Source of the DNA: Aquificota bacterium | GTDB taxonomy: Bacteria; Aquificota; Aquificia; Aquificales; Hydrogenothermaceae | DNA: 64,000 bases | Direction: 5' to 3' | NCBI GenBank assembly: GCA_013153635.1 | Contig: JAADDZ010000020.1 | Location: forward strand, 1-64,000 | Part shown: positions 17,309 through 26,195 of the stretch, piece by piece | Layout: the number at the start of each line of letters is the position of its first letter | How positions within the stretch are numbered: the first letter of the stretch is position 1 | Notes under the pieces: model-generated | The model's database searches: none | What the model was told of the DNA's origin: nothing | Seen by the model: the letters and a program-made list of their open reading frames with translations, nothing else | Made by a program: the position numbers and the translations under genes

Positions 17309-17917
17309 ATGAGACAAGACAACAACAGAAAAAAGAAAATCATAGAAATCTTAGAAAAAAAAGGCGAAGTTACAGTAAAAGAGCTAAGTAACTTTTTCTC
17401 CGTTTCAGAAATGACCATATATAGAGACGTTAAAATACTAGAAAAACAAGGTCTAATAAAAAGAAAACACGGTTCTATACTACTAAACAGTTCAGATAAC
17501 ATAGACGAAAAAACGATAAAAACATGTCCAATCTGCGAAAAACCAATCACCAGAACCAACCCCTACAAAATCGTAATCAATGGGAAAAAAACTGTAGAAG
17601 CCTGCTGTGAACACTGTGGACTTATGCTCCATAAAAAATATGAAAACCAAGAAGTAACAGCAATGACCTACGACTTTATAACAGAAAGACCTATAAATGT
17701 CCTTGACGCATACTACGTTGTAGGAAGCTCTGCAGTTCCATGCTGTAGCCCTAGTGTAATATCCTTTATCTCCCAAGATGATGCAGAAAAATTCAAAAAA
17801 GGGTTTGGTGGAAAAGTCATGACATTTATACAAGCATACCAAGACATCATAGAAAGAATGTCTCTAAACGTAAAAGACTGCTGTAACAGCCAAACCTTCA
17901 AAATAGGAGACCTTTAA
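17309..17917 (+). CDS. DeoR-type HTH fused to NosL/TRASH-like metal-binding domain
   Basis: 202 residues. Residues 5-58 are a DeoR-like winged helix (KKGEVTVKELSNFFSVSEMTIYRDVKILEKQG). The rest is Cys-rich: C73-x2-C76, C99-C100-x2-C103, C145-C146 and C191-C192. The middle part (VLDAYYVVGSSA, ISFISQDDAEKFKKGFGGKVMTF) follows the NosL copper-binding fold, and CPIC...CCEHC resembles a TRASH module. I infer a metal- (copper-) responsive repressor. No transporter is adjacent; the next gene, one base away, is a methyltransferase. The N-terminus follows hisB by one base. Confidence 0.7.
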   Translation: MRQDNNRKKKIIEILEKKGEVTVKELSNFFSVSEMTIYRDVKILEKQGLIKRKHGSILLNSSDNIDEKTIKTCPICEKPITRTNPYKIVINGKKTVEACCEHCGLMLHKKYENQEVTAMTYDFITERPINVLDAYYVVGSSAVPCCSPSVISFISQDDAEKFKKGFGGKVMTFIQAYQDIIERMSLNVKDCCNSQTFKIGDL

Positions 17918-17918
17918 A

Positions 17919-18530
17919 GTGAACAAATTTGACAAACTTGCACAGCAGTGGGACGAAAAACCATCTAGAGTAGAAAACGCAAAAAAAATAGGACAGAAGA
18001 TTTTAGATAATATCCCAATAGATAAAAGCTGGTCTGTAATGGACTTTGGAGCAGGAACAGGACTACTAACCTTTTATATACAACCTTATGTAAAAAATAT
18101 AGATGCTATAGACAGCTCAAAACAGATGCTCCAGACTCTAAAAGCAAAAGCACAAAAATCAAACATCAAAAACATAACTCCTATACTAAAAGACCTAGAA
18201 AAAGATGAGATTGGAAGCGAAAAATACAACCTCATCATAAGCAGTATGACCCTACACCACATAAAAAACATAGAACCCTTCTTAAAAAGACTACATAAAT
18301 CTCTAAAAAAACAAGGTTTTATCGCCATAGCAGACCTTGAAAAAGAAGAAGGTAGTTTTCATTCTGACAACAAAGGAGTTTATCATTTTGGATTTACAAA
18401 AGAAGAGCTAGAAAAATACCTAAAAAAAACTGGTTTTAAACAGATAAAAATCCTAACAGCAAACACAATACATAAAGAAGGCAAAAACTACCCAGTACTA
18501 TTAGCTATCGGACAAAAATCAGACAACTAA
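17919..18530 (+). CDS. Class I SAM-dependent methyltransferase
   Basis: 203 residues, with motif I VMDFGAGTGLLTFYI (about 40-54), IDAIDSSKQML for the adenosine acidic loop, and LIISSMTLHHIKN for motif IV. The N-terminus FDKLAQQWDEKPSRVENAKKI is shared with small-molecule methyltransferases. Substrate unknown. The GTG start lies one base after the HTH-NosL gene, so the regulator and enzyme are translated together. This hints at a metal- or metalloid-related role, which is inference. Confidence 0.75.
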   Translation: MNKFDKLAQQWDEKPSRVENAKKIGQKILDNIPIDKSWSVMDFGAGTGLLTFYIQPYVKNIDAIDSSKQMLQTLKAKAQKSNIKNITPILKDLEKDEIGSEKYNLIISSMTLHHIKNIEPFLKRLHKSLKKQGFIAIADLEKEEGSFHSDNKGVYHFGFTKEELEKYLKKTGFKQIKILTANTIHKEGKNYPVLLAIGQKSDN

Positions 18531-18541
18531 GAGGTTAATAT

Positions 18542-19846
18542 ATGAAATTATCCCAAATAGCAAAAATAACCAATGCAAAAATAAGCCACCTAAAAGACGA
18601 CTATATAAAAAACTTTGTTATTAACTCTAAAGATATAGAATCTGGAGACTTTTTCGTACCATTAAAAGGAACAAAACTAGACGGACATGATTTTATAGAC
18701 GATGCTTTTAAAAGAGGAGCTTACGGCAGTTTCTCATCTAAACCTATAGAAAAAGAAAATGTTTTCATTGTAAAAGACACTCTTGAAGCTTTGACAGATA
18801 TTGCAAGATACAAAAGGAAAAATATACCAAAAATCATAGGAATCACAGGAACTTCCGGGAAAACAACTACAAAAGAGATAGCAAAATTTTTATTGGATAA
18901 ACATTTTAGACTTTCTTCAACTCAAGGAAATTTTAACAACCATATAGGTCTACCTTTGAGTTTAGCTAACGCTAAGCCTGATACCCAGCTAGGAATATAT
19001 GAACTAGGAACTAGTAAAATAGGAGACATCCCATACCTTATAGATATTCTTAACCCAGATATTTCAGTACTTACATCTGTAGGTTACGCTCATACAGAAG
19101 GTTTTGGCTCATTTGAAGACATCGTATATGAAAAAGGAGAAATATTCAAAGGAACATCAATAGCTATACTTCCTGATAACTTATTACCTTACTATGAAGC
19201 AGACCTACCTAGTGATTATGTTACTTTTGGGTTTGAACCTGATGCAGATATTGTAGTTTCTAATGTTAAAGTTTCTGTAGAAGGAACATCAGGAAAAATC
19301 AGATATAAAAATAACCAAATATCCCTTAAAATCCCTGTAATTAACAAATCTATATTTCTCAATCTTGCGGCGGTTGCAGGCATCTTTTATGCCCTTGATT
19401 TAGACCCAATTGAAAACCTAAAACCTATAGAAGAATTTTCCGGTATAAAAGGTAGAGGGAAACTTATCAAAACCAAGGATTTTACAATAATTGACGATAG
19501 CTACAATGCAAATCATCTATCTATGTACAATGCGGTCAAAACCTTATCAAACCTTGAAGGAAAAAAGATTCTCGTATTTGGAGATATGTTAGAGCTAGGC
19601 AGTTTGTCAGAAGAACTTCACAGAGAAATAGGAATGTTAATAGATAGAGAAGATATAGATGAAGTTTATTTGTATGGAAATCATGTTAAATATACTCTCG
19701 AAGCGATTAAGAATAAACCAGCCTACCTATACGATGATAAGTACGAACTCTCCCAAGAGTTAAAAAAGAAAAAAAACAGTATCATTCTTATAAAAGGTTC
19801 TAGAGGCATGAAAATGGAAGAAATTATCTCACAACTAACAGATTAA
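18542..19846 (+). CDS. murF: UDP-MurNAc-tripeptide--D-Ala-D-Ala ligase
   Basis: 434 residues. The Mur-ligase ATP loop is GITGTSGKTTTKE (near 99-111); GNFNNHIGLPLSL and the late ILVFGDMLELG block are typical of MurF rather than MurE/C/D. It adds D-Ala-D-Ala to the peptidoglycan precursor in the cytosol. AGAGG precedes the ATG, 11 bases after the methyltransferase. Codon choice shifts toward TTA/TTG leucine compared with the CTA-rich genes just upstream. Ends one base before a convergent gene. Confidence 0.93.
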   Translation: MKLSQIAKITNAKISHLKDDYIKNFVINSKDIESGDFFVPLKGTKLDGHDFIDDAFKRGAYGSFSSKPIEKENVFIVKDTLEALTDIARYKRKNIPKIIGITGTSGKTTTKEIAKFLLDKHFRLSSTQGNFNNHIGLPLSLANAKPDTQLGIYELGTSKIGDIPYLIDILNPDISVLTSVGYAHTEGFGSFEDIVYEKGEIFKGTSIAILPDNLLPYYEADLPSDYVTFGFEPDADIVVSNVKVSVEGTSGKIRYKNNQISLKIPVINKSIFLNLAAVAGIFYALDLDPIENLKPIEEFSGIKGRGKLIKTKDFTIIDDSYNANHLSMYNAVKTLSNLEGKKILVFGDMLELGSLSEELHREIGMLIDREDIDEVYLYGNHVKYTLEAIKNKPAYLYDDKYELSQELKKKKNSIILIKGSRGMKMEEIISQLTD

Positions 19847-20239
19847 TTACAGGTCATTTGTAGGAAGCATCTTTTCCTTCATAACATTGAACAGTTTTTG
19901 GAACAGCTCAAAAGACGTTTCTCCATCTTCCGGATAGGTTACTACCCCTTCTACAGTCTTAACCGTGAACTTTTTATTTATTCTGTTTAAAAATTTGTAA
20001 GCACCTTCTTTACCTGTCTCTGGTAAAAATACAAAAACAAAGTCCTTTTCTATTGAAGCTATAACATCAGAAGACCTAAGGTCTGTTCTCAAAATAGTGG
20101 CTATATCTGTATCTTTTATATTTGGTGTGTATATAAAAGCTATAGAAAAAGGTTGCTGTTTTTTGTACCTTTTAATTCTCGATATTTCAATATCAACAAG
20201 CGCTTTTAGAACATCTAAATTATAGATTCCTTCACTCAC
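19847..20239 (-). CDS. Degenerate GGDEF-like small protein
   Basis: 130 residues resembling the second half of a GGDEF/nucleotidyl-cyclase fold: LRSSDVIASIEKDFVFVFLPETGKEGAYKFLNRI corresponds to the region around GGDEF, but the signature itself is replaced (SIEKDF). No catalysis expected; it may bind a nucleotide or protein. It starts 8 bases inside the metK end, so it is the last gene of the long minus-strand operon. Family call is tentative. Confidence 0.5.
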   Translation of the reverse strand: MSEGIYNLDVLKALVDIEISRIKRYKKQQPFSIAFIYTPNIKDTDIATILRTDLRSSDVIASIEKDFVFVFLPETGKEGAYKFLNRINKKFTVKTVEGVVTYPEDGETSFELFQKLFNVMKEKMLPTNDL

Positions 20240-21359
20240 TTTTTAATCTCTCTTGAAAATTTTTGTCTAAGTTTTCCCATAATAACTCTTCGTCAAAAAT
20301 TCCAAAATGTCCATATTTAGTTGCTTTTTTATATATAGGCTTTCTCAAATCCAAAAACTCTATAATCTCATATGGAGACAGACTAAACATATTTTTTATC
20401 TTTTTCGTTATATATTCTCCTTTTTCGTTGTAAGTATACACATTAAAAGATATAGGGTGTTCCATACCTATCACATATACCATCTCTACATTACACCTTT
20501 TTGCCAGACCTGAAGCTACTACATTCTTTGCTATAAACCTTGCCATGTAGGAAGCTGACCTATCTATCTTAGTTGGGTCTTTTCCAGAAAAGGCACTCCC
20601 TCCAGAAGCCGCAGAAGTACCGTATGAGTCCGCTATTATCTTTCTCCCTGTTAATCCTGTATCTGCCATAGGTCCCCCTATCACAAATCTTCCAATAGGG
20701 TTAATAACAATATTTGTTTTTGAGGTGATATATTTCTCATCAATCACTTTTTTAACTACTTCTTCCATAACAGCTTCTTTAAGCTCGTGTTCAGCTATAT
20801 ACGGCTCATGCTGAACAAGGATAGTCAAGCTATCTAGTCTTACTGGTTTTCCGTTTTCGTACTCTACGACAGCGATAGCTTTTCCATCTGGTCTAAGGAA
20901 AGTAAGAATATCTTCTTTCCTCAAATAATCAAGCCTTTGGGTTATATTTTTTGCAATATTACAAGCAAGAGGCATAAAATTTTCTGTTTCGTCAGTAGCA
21001 TAACCTACAACGATACTAGTATCTCCTGCTCCTTCTGAAGGTATACCTAACGCTATTTCTGGACTTTGTTCATCAACAGTAGTTATCACTCCTGCTGAAT
21101 ATCCATCAAAACCATATTCAGGTTTTGTATACCCTATCTCTATAAGAGTATTCCTTGCGATATTTGGAATATCTACATAAGCATCAGTAGACAACTCCCC
21201 AGAAACATGTACTAATCCAGTAGTTATTAGCACTTCAATAGATGCTTTTGCATATGGGTCTTTTTGTATCAAATCGTCTAAAATAGCATCTGATATAAGG
21301 TCTGCTATTTTGTCTGGGTGACCTTGGCAAACTGATTCTGCACTTTGTATTGTTTTCAA
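20232..21359 (-). CDS. metK: S-adenosylmethionine synthetase
   Basis: 375 residues. GHPDKIADLISDAIL (about 13-27) binds ATP; GGPMADTGLTGRKIIADSYG and GGSAFSGKDPTKIDRSASY near 230-260 are the conserved catalytic blocks. Makes SAM from methionine and ATP, feeding the many methyltransferases and radical SAM enzymes here. Start is TTG at 21359 with AGAGGGG upstream, 9 bases after ilvD. Confidence 0.95.
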   Translation of the reverse strand: MKTIQSAESVCQGHPDKIADLISDAILDDLIQKDPYAKASIEVLITTGLVHVSGELSTDAYVDIPNIARNTLIEIGYTKPEYGFDGYSAGVITTVDEQSPEIALGIPSEGAGDTSIVVGYATDETENFMPLACNIAKNITQRLDYLRKEDILTFLRPDGKAIAVVEYENGKPVRLDSLTILVQHEPYIAEHELKEAVMEEVVKKVIDEKYITSKTNIVINPIGRFVIGGPMADTGLTGRKIIADSYGTSAASGGSAFSGKDPTKIDRSASYMARFIAKNVVASGLAKRCNVEMVYVIGMEHPISFNVYTYNEKGEYITKKIKNMFSLSPYEIIEFLDLRKPIYKKATKYGHFGIFDEELLWENLDKNFQERLKSE

Positions 21360-21368
21360 TTTACCCCT

Positions 21369-23042
21369 CTAAAAGCAATCATCTTCTAAAATAGCTCCTT
21401 TATTTGCTGATGTTACATGTTTGGCATACCTTCTAAGCCATCTACTATTTATCTGTTTCTTTTTTGGAACAAACTCCTTAATTCTTTCATTTAGTTCTTC
21501 TTCAGATATTAAAATCTCAAGCTTTCTATTTGGAATATCCACAAGTATCTCATCTCCATCTTTTACAATACCTATAACTCCTCCTGATGCGGCTTCTGGA
21601 GACACATGTCCTATACATGCCCCTCTGGTAGCTCCAGAAAATCTACCGTCTGTAATGAGAGAGACTTTATCCCCTAGCCCCATTCCCATTATAGCTGACG
21701 TAGGAGAAAGCATCTCCCTCATTCCTGGACCACCTTTGGGTCCCTCGTACCTGATAACTACAATATCTCCAGCTTTAACCTTTCCATTTAAAATACCATC
21801 GATAGCTTCTTCTTCACTTTCAAAAACTACCGCTTTTCCCCTATGAACCATTATTTTTGGGTCAACCGCGGCGGCTTTTACCACTGCTCCATCTGGAGCC
21901 AGATTCCCAAATAAAACAGCAAGCCCTCCACTTTCACTGTAAGGGTTTGTTATAGGTCTAATCACATTTGGGTCTTTTATCTGTGCATCTTCTATAACTT
22001 CACCAAGAGTTTTTAGAGATACAGTAGGTCTATCCAAATGCAGAAGACCCTTTTTAGATAGTTCCTTTAGTATAGCACTTATACCTCCTGCTCTATCTAA
22101 GTCTTCCATATGATACGAAGATGCAGGAGCTAACTTACATAAAGTAGGTGTTCTTCTAGATATTTTGTCTATCTCTTCCAAAGGAAAATCTATCCCTGCC
22201 TCGTAAGCTATAGCAAGAAGATGAAGAATCGTGTTTGAAGAACCACCCATAGCTATATCTAGGGTAAAAGCATTTTCAATCGTCTCTTTATTTACAATAT
22301 CTCTAAATTTTAGGTCTGCTTTAAAAAGCTCTAAAATCTGCCTTCCAGCTTGTTTTGCTAATTCTTGTCTCCTCGGGTCTATAGCAAGTATGCTACCATT
22401 TCCGGGTAAAGCAATACCCAAAGCTTCTGCTAGACAATTCATTGAGTTTGCGGTAAACATTCCAGAACAAGACCCACAAGAAGGACAAGCATTTTCTTCT
22501 ATAATTTTTAAATCTGCTTCAGTCATCAAACCTCTAGAGACAGCACCTACAGCCTCAAAAGCGGTTGCTAGGTCTATAGCCTTTCCATCTGGAGTATGAC
22601 CTGCTACCATAGGTCCCCCACTTACGAATATTGTAGGTATATTTAGCCTAGCCGCCGCCATCATCATACCCGGAACTATTTTATCGCAGTTAGGAATACA
22701 CACTAAGGCATCTAGTTTATGAGCTTCTACCACTGTTTCTATAGAGTCAGCTATAAGCTCTCTACTTGGCAGAGAGTAATGCATTCCAGAATGTCCCATA
22801 GCTATGCCATCATCTACCCCAATAACATTAAATTCAAAAGGTACTCCTCCTGCCTCTCTTATCGCTTCTTTTACTATCTGTGCAAACTCTCTTAAATGTA
22901 CATGCCCGGGAATAATATCTATATAGGAGTTCGCTACTCCTATAAATGGTTTTCCAAAATCCTGTTCTGTTAGACCACAGGCTCTAAGCAAGCTTCTATG
23001 AGGTGCTTTTTCGAAACCTTTTTTTATCGTATCACTTCTCAT
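21369..23042 (-). CDS. ilvD: Dihydroxy-acid dehydratase
   Basis: 557 residues, full length. Converts dihydroxy-acids to 2-oxoacids in valine, isoleucine and leucine synthesis. Cluster cysteines lie in [12 protein letters not shown] (near 122) and [19 protein letters not shown] (near 191-209). Part of the minus-strand operon with metK 9 bases downstream and the YdcH-like gene 32 bases upstream. Confidence 0.95.
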   Translation of the reverse strand: MRSDTIKKGFEKAPHRSLLRACGLTEQDFGKPFIGVANSYIDIIPGHVHLREFAQIVKEAIREAGGVPFEFNVIGVDDGIAMGHSGMHYSLPSRELIADSIETVVEAHKLDALVCIPNCDKIVPGMMMAAARLNIPTIFVSGGPMVAGHTPDGKAIDLATAFEAVGAVSRGLMTEADLKIIEENACPSCGSCSGMFTANSMNCLAEALGIALPGNGSILAIDPRRQELAKQAGRQILELFKADLKFRDIVNKETIENAFTLDIAMGGSSNTILHLLAIAYEAGIDFPLEEIDKISRRTPTLCKLAPASSYHMEDLDRAGGISAILKELSKKGLLHLDRPTVSLKTLGEVIEDAQIKDPNVIRPITNPYSESGGLAVLFGNLAPDGAVVKAAAVDPKIMVHRGKAVVFESEEEAIDGILNGKVKAGDIVVIRYEGPKGGPGMREMLSPTSAIMGMGLGDKVSLITDGRFSGATRGACIGHVSPEAASGGVIGIVKDGDEILVDIPNRKLEILISEEELNERIKEFVPKKKQINSRWLRRYAKHVTSANKGAILEDDCF

Positions 23043-23074
23043 TAAAAACCTCTCAAAATTTAAAGTATTAGAAT

Positions 23075-23308
23075 TTATGCCTGTTTTTGTGCTTTTTCCA
23101 TAAATTCCTTTATTCTCATTTCCATCATATCTTTAAGATAAAGTTTTCTTCTTTTTAACATCTCTTCTTGAGCTTCTAGCTCTGGGTCTGGGGGATAATG
23201 CTTGTCTAGTTTATGTACTTTCCACTTTAATTCTTCATGCTCTTCATACCACTCCTTGAATTTTGGGTCTGTCTCTAGTAAAATTTTGATAGCCTCTTCT
23301 CTTGTCAT
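23075..23308 (-). CDS. DUF465/YdcH-like small helical protein
   Basis: 77 residues, highly charged and almost all helix: [50 protein letters not shown]. The HEEL...KLDKHYPP...[10 protein letters not shown] pattern fits DUF465 (YdcH). Function unknown. AAAGGGGTG precedes the ATG. Sits between cdsA and ilvD in the operon. Confidence 0.65.
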   Translation of the reverse strand: MTREEAIKILLETDPKFKEWYEEHEELKWKVHKLDKHYPPDPELEAQEEMLKRRKLYLKDMMEMRIKEFMEKAQKQA

Positions 23309-23340
23309 AACATCACCCCTTTTAAGTAGTATTTATTTAA

Positions 23341-24105
23341 TTATAAAGTAAAAATTCGGTAGAAAGTATAGAAAACTACAGATGCGAAGATAAGAGCATC
23401 TATCCTATCTAACACACCTCCATGCCCGGGGATAATCTGTGAAGAATCTTTTACATTTACTTGTCTTTTTATAAAACTCTCAAACAAATCTCCTATCTGC
23501 ATGATGACAGCAGATATTACTATAGGCACGTACGCACTACCAATACCAAAATAGTAAGCGACTCCTCCTCCAAAAATTATCGAACCTAAAACACTTCCTA
23601 AAGCTCCTTCCCAAGTTTTCTTTGGGGATAGTTTTGGTGCTAGTTTTCTCTTTCCAAATTTTTTCCCTATAAAATAGGCAAAAGAATCACCAGCCCAAAC
23701 TGTGGCAAACAGTATTAAAACTAGTCTTTTGTCTATTTCGTGTAAAAAGCCTAGACTACTAACAATGACTACTCCGTATAAAAAGATAAATCCAAGATAG
23801 GATAGGTAGTTAAGGTTATACTCTTTGTAAGACCACCAAAAACTGTACAAAATCCATACAAGAACAGCTAGATAAAAATCTACATAGAAAAGAAGAATTG
23901 CACAGATAAAAGAGAAAAAAGCTATCGGTACAGGTTCTAAAGAGAACAAAACCTTTTTAAATAGATTAGAAAGTTCCCAAACTGCTATTCCTATAACTAT
24001 AGAAATCAAAAATTTGAATATGTAAGAAGGAAGGTACAATACACTCCCAACAGCCAAAATTCCTAATATGAAACCGGTGATAGTCCTTTTTAGGAGGTTT
24101 TTCAA
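23341..24105 (-). CDS. cdsA: Phosphatidate cytidylyltransferase
   Basis: 254-residue polytopic inner-membrane enzyme making CDP-diacylglycerol for phospholipids. The C-terminal signature is clear: PKKTWEGALGSVLGS and GDLFESFIKRQ...SQIIPGHGGVLDRIDALIFA. Six or more hydrophobic segments precede it. Start overlaps the uppS stop by 4 bases, the usual uppS-cdsA pairing. Confidence 0.93.
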   Translation of the reverse strand: MKNLLKRTITGFILGILAVGSVLYLPSYIFKFLISIVIGIAVWELSNLFKKVLFSLEPVPIAFFSFICAILLFYVDFYLAVLVWILYSFWWSYKEYNLNYLSYLGFIFLYGVVIVSSLGFLHEIDKRLVLILFATVWAGDSFAYFIGKKFGKRKLAPKLSPKKTWEGALGSVLGSIIFGGGVAYYFGIGSAYVPIVISAVIMQIGDLFESFIKRQVNVKDSSQIIPGHGGVLDRIDALIFASVVFYTFYRIFTL

Positions 24106-24806
24106 ATTTCTATCCTTCCAAACCTTCTTTCTCTGTTTTGGTAATCATAGAGAGCTTTTAAGAACTCCTCTTCATCAAAATCTGGCCATAAGACTTCAGT
24201 AAAGTACAACTCTGAATAGGCAAGTTGCCATAATAAAAAGTTAGAGATTCTAACCTCTCCACTTGTTCTAATAAGAAGGTCTGGGTCTGGGACATCTGGA
24301 AAATAGAGATAATCTCTAAAAGATTCTTCTGTTACACTGGATATACCTTTTGAAATTATCTTGTTTACAGCATCTATAATTTCTGCTCTTCCGCTATAGT
24401 TAAGAGCTATGATAAGATTCATGCCTGTACAATTTGATGTCTCCTTTTCTGCCTTTTGTATGGTCATTACAATACTTTGAGGAAGTTGTTCTTTTCTACC
24501 TAAAAATCGTAAATTTATGTTTTTCTCTACTAAAGAATCTAACTTGTTATCTATATAGTCAACTAAAAGTTTTAATATAAAATTAACTTCCTCTTGGGGT
24601 CTCGCCCAATTTTCTGTAGAAAATGCAAAAAGTGTTAAATATTTTATGCCTAATTCTGAAGCAAAGGTTATAGCTTTTTCTGCGGCTTTTGCTCCTTCTT
24701 TATGTCCAAAGACTCTAGGAAGTCCCCTTTTTTTTGCCCATCTGCCGTTACCGTCCATAATAATAGCAACATGGCTTGGCAGTTTATATATATTGTGATG
24801 TTTCAA
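24102..24806 (-). CDS. uppS: Undecaprenyl diphosphate synthase
   Basis: 234-residue cis-prenyltransferase. HVAIIMDGNGRWAKKRGLPRVFGHKEG near residues 12-38 holds the catalytic Asp and Asn; LTLFAFSTENWARP and DLLIRTSGEVRISNFLLWQ are also intact. Supplies the lipid carrier for peptidoglycan and surface glycans. Directly upstream of cdsA. Confidence 0.95.
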   Translation of the reverse strand: MKHHNIYKLPSHVAIIMDGNGRWAKKRGLPRVFGHKEGAKAAEKAITFASELGIKYLTLFAFSTENWARPQEEVNFILKLLVDYIDNKLDSLVEKNINLRFLGRKEQLPQSIVMTIQKAEKETSNCTGMNLIIALNYSGRAEIIDAVNKIISKGISSVTEESFRDYLYFPDVPDPDLLIRTSGEVRISNFLLWQLAYSELYFTEVLWPDFDEEEFLKALYDYQNRERRFGRIEI

Positions 24807-24817
24807 TGTTAGACCTT

Positions 24818-25066
24818 TTATCTCTGTTTTAGTAATTTTTTTAATTTTTCTATTTCTAAGGAATTTTGAGCGGTTTTTTGGGATAGTTCATCTACCCTAA
24901 CAGATAAAACTTCTATCATCTCTTTTAGATTTGTATTTTCTCTTTTTAATTCTTTTACAGACCTTTGAACATCTATAAGAGCATCTTGTAAAGCTCTTAC
25001 CTCATCTTTAGATGCACACCCATACATCACAACTGCTACAGCAGGAATTAATAATAGTTTTCTCAA
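24818..25066 (-). CDS. Small coiled-coil lipoprotein
   Basis: 82 residues. The signal ends in a lipobox VMYGC (Cys17), followed by one long heptad coiled coil (DVQRSVKELKRENTNLKEMIEVLSVRVDEL). Size and shape recall Lpp-like envelope lipoproteins, but sequence identity to them is not claimed. TTG start with AAGGAGG upstream. Confidence 0.7.
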   Translation of the reverse strand: MRKLLLIPAVAVVMYGCASKDEVRALQDALIDVQRSVKELKRENTNLKEMIEVLSVRVDELSQKTAQNSLEIEKLKKLLKQR

Positions 25067-25081
25067 TTTAAAAACCTCCTT

Positions 25082-25282
25082 TTATTTTAAAGTCAAGAAT
25101 ATAACAAATATTACTACAGAAATTGCTCCGATTAGAAGGATAGACATTTCAAGTAAAAAGAACGCTTCTGTAGAGAGATTATGTTTCATAAGAACTCTAT
25201 CTAGGAATATAAATAAAAAAGGTAAAAAACCTATAAAACCTATCGAAATTATAAGATAAAATGGGTTTATCTTCTTTTTCAT
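25082..25282 (-). CDS. Small two-helix membrane protein
   Basis: 66 residues with two hydrophobic segments (about 8-28 and 41-64) joined by a charged loop. No family recognised. It lies between the nitrilase (1-base gap) and the lipoprotein gene (15 bases), so it is probably expressed with them. Confidence 0.5.
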   Translation of the reverse strand: MKKKINPFYLIISIGFIGFLPFLFIFLDRVLMKHNLSTEAFFLLEMSILLIGAISVVIFVIFLTLK

Positions 25283-25283
25283 A

Positions 25284-26027
25284 CTAATAGTCCATCTTTA
25301 TTTTCTTTCTTACTTTATAAATATCTGCTAAATCTACTTCTGTTTCAAATAAACCCTCTTCTTCATTTGAAAAAACAAGGGTTTCCCCCCATGGAGAATA
25401 TATCCCTGAAGCTCCAGCATACTCTACATTTCCTATCTTTCCCACAGTATTACTAACAACTACAAAAGATTGAGATTCTACAGCTCTTGCTTTTGACAAA
25501 ATCTCTAAATGTTCCTTTCTGCTTTTTCCCCATTGAGCTGGGACAAGTATAATCTCCACTCCTTTACGCCTCAATGTGTAAGATATGTTAGGGAATCTAA
25601 GCTCAAAACATATCATCATTCCTAAATTTCCCATTGAAGATTCGGCAATATCAAATCTACTATTACCAGACACAAAAAATTTGTGTTCTTTTGTAGGTTT
25701 AAAAAGTTTTACTTTATCTTGTCTGTGAATAACGTTCCCACAATCTATAATAAATCCTTTATTTACTATACCTTTTTTGTTCTTCTCTGGTAGAGTTCCT
25801 GCAATAACCAACTGTTTTTCTTTAGATAGTTTTTTTAGCTCTTTATAGATATTTTTCGTTCTTTGAACGTGTTTGTCTAAATGTTTATTGTCAAATCCAC
25901 AACTCCACATTTCAGGTAAAAGAACCAAAGAGTTAGGCTTTGCTCTTTTTAGAAAGTCAAATATTTTCTCTACATTCTTATCAACATTACCAAGCTTTAG
26001 ATTTGTTTGTATTGTAGACAATCTCAT
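25284..26027 (-). CDS. Carbon-nitrogen hydrolase (nitrilase superfamily)
   Basis: 247 residues with the Glu-Lys-Cys triad: LLPEMW (Glu near 38), KVKLF (Lys near 107) and MMICFELRFP (Cys near 140). Related to omega-amidase / YafV-type enzymes, which clean up deaminated glutamine or methionine products. Substrate not provable from sequence. First gene of the minus-strand operon reaching 19847; its promoter must lie in the 168-base divergent gap before DUF505, where no strong minus-strand -35 was seen. Confidence 0.8.
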   Translation of the reverse strand: MRLSTIQTNLKLGNVDKNVEKIFDFLKRAKPNSLVLLPEMWSCGFDNKHLDKHVQRTKNIYKELKKLSKEKQLVIAGTLPEKNKKGIVNKGFIIDCGNVIHRQDKVKLFKPTKEHKFFVSGNSRFDIAESSMGNLGMMICFELRFPNISYTLRRKGVEIILVPAQWGKSRKEHLEILSKARAVESQSFVVVSNTVGKIGNVEYAGASGIYSPWGETLVFSNEEEGLFETEVDLADIYKVRKKIKMDY

Positions 26028-26133
26028 TGTGATACTCTATAGTACAGAATTTTATCTTGATATTTTATCATATATTGAAATTATTAAAATAAGCACCTTT
26101 AGTATGACCTTTATAAGAAATTTTAGTTAACTA

Positions 26134-26163
26134 TTGACAAATTTTGCATTAAGACACTATAAT
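26134..26163 (+). promoter_or_regulatory. Consensus sigma-70 promoter of the DUF505 gene
   Basis: TTGACA (26134-26139), 18 bases, TATAAT (26158-26163): both hexamers perfect. A 10-base palindrome TAGTTAACTA (26124-26133) abuts the -35 and could be an operator. GGAGGG at 26181-26186 precedes the ATG at 26196. Strong expression is expected. Confidence 0.8.
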
Positions 26164-26195
26164 GTAAGAAAAATTTATTTGGAGGGTGCAAATAT

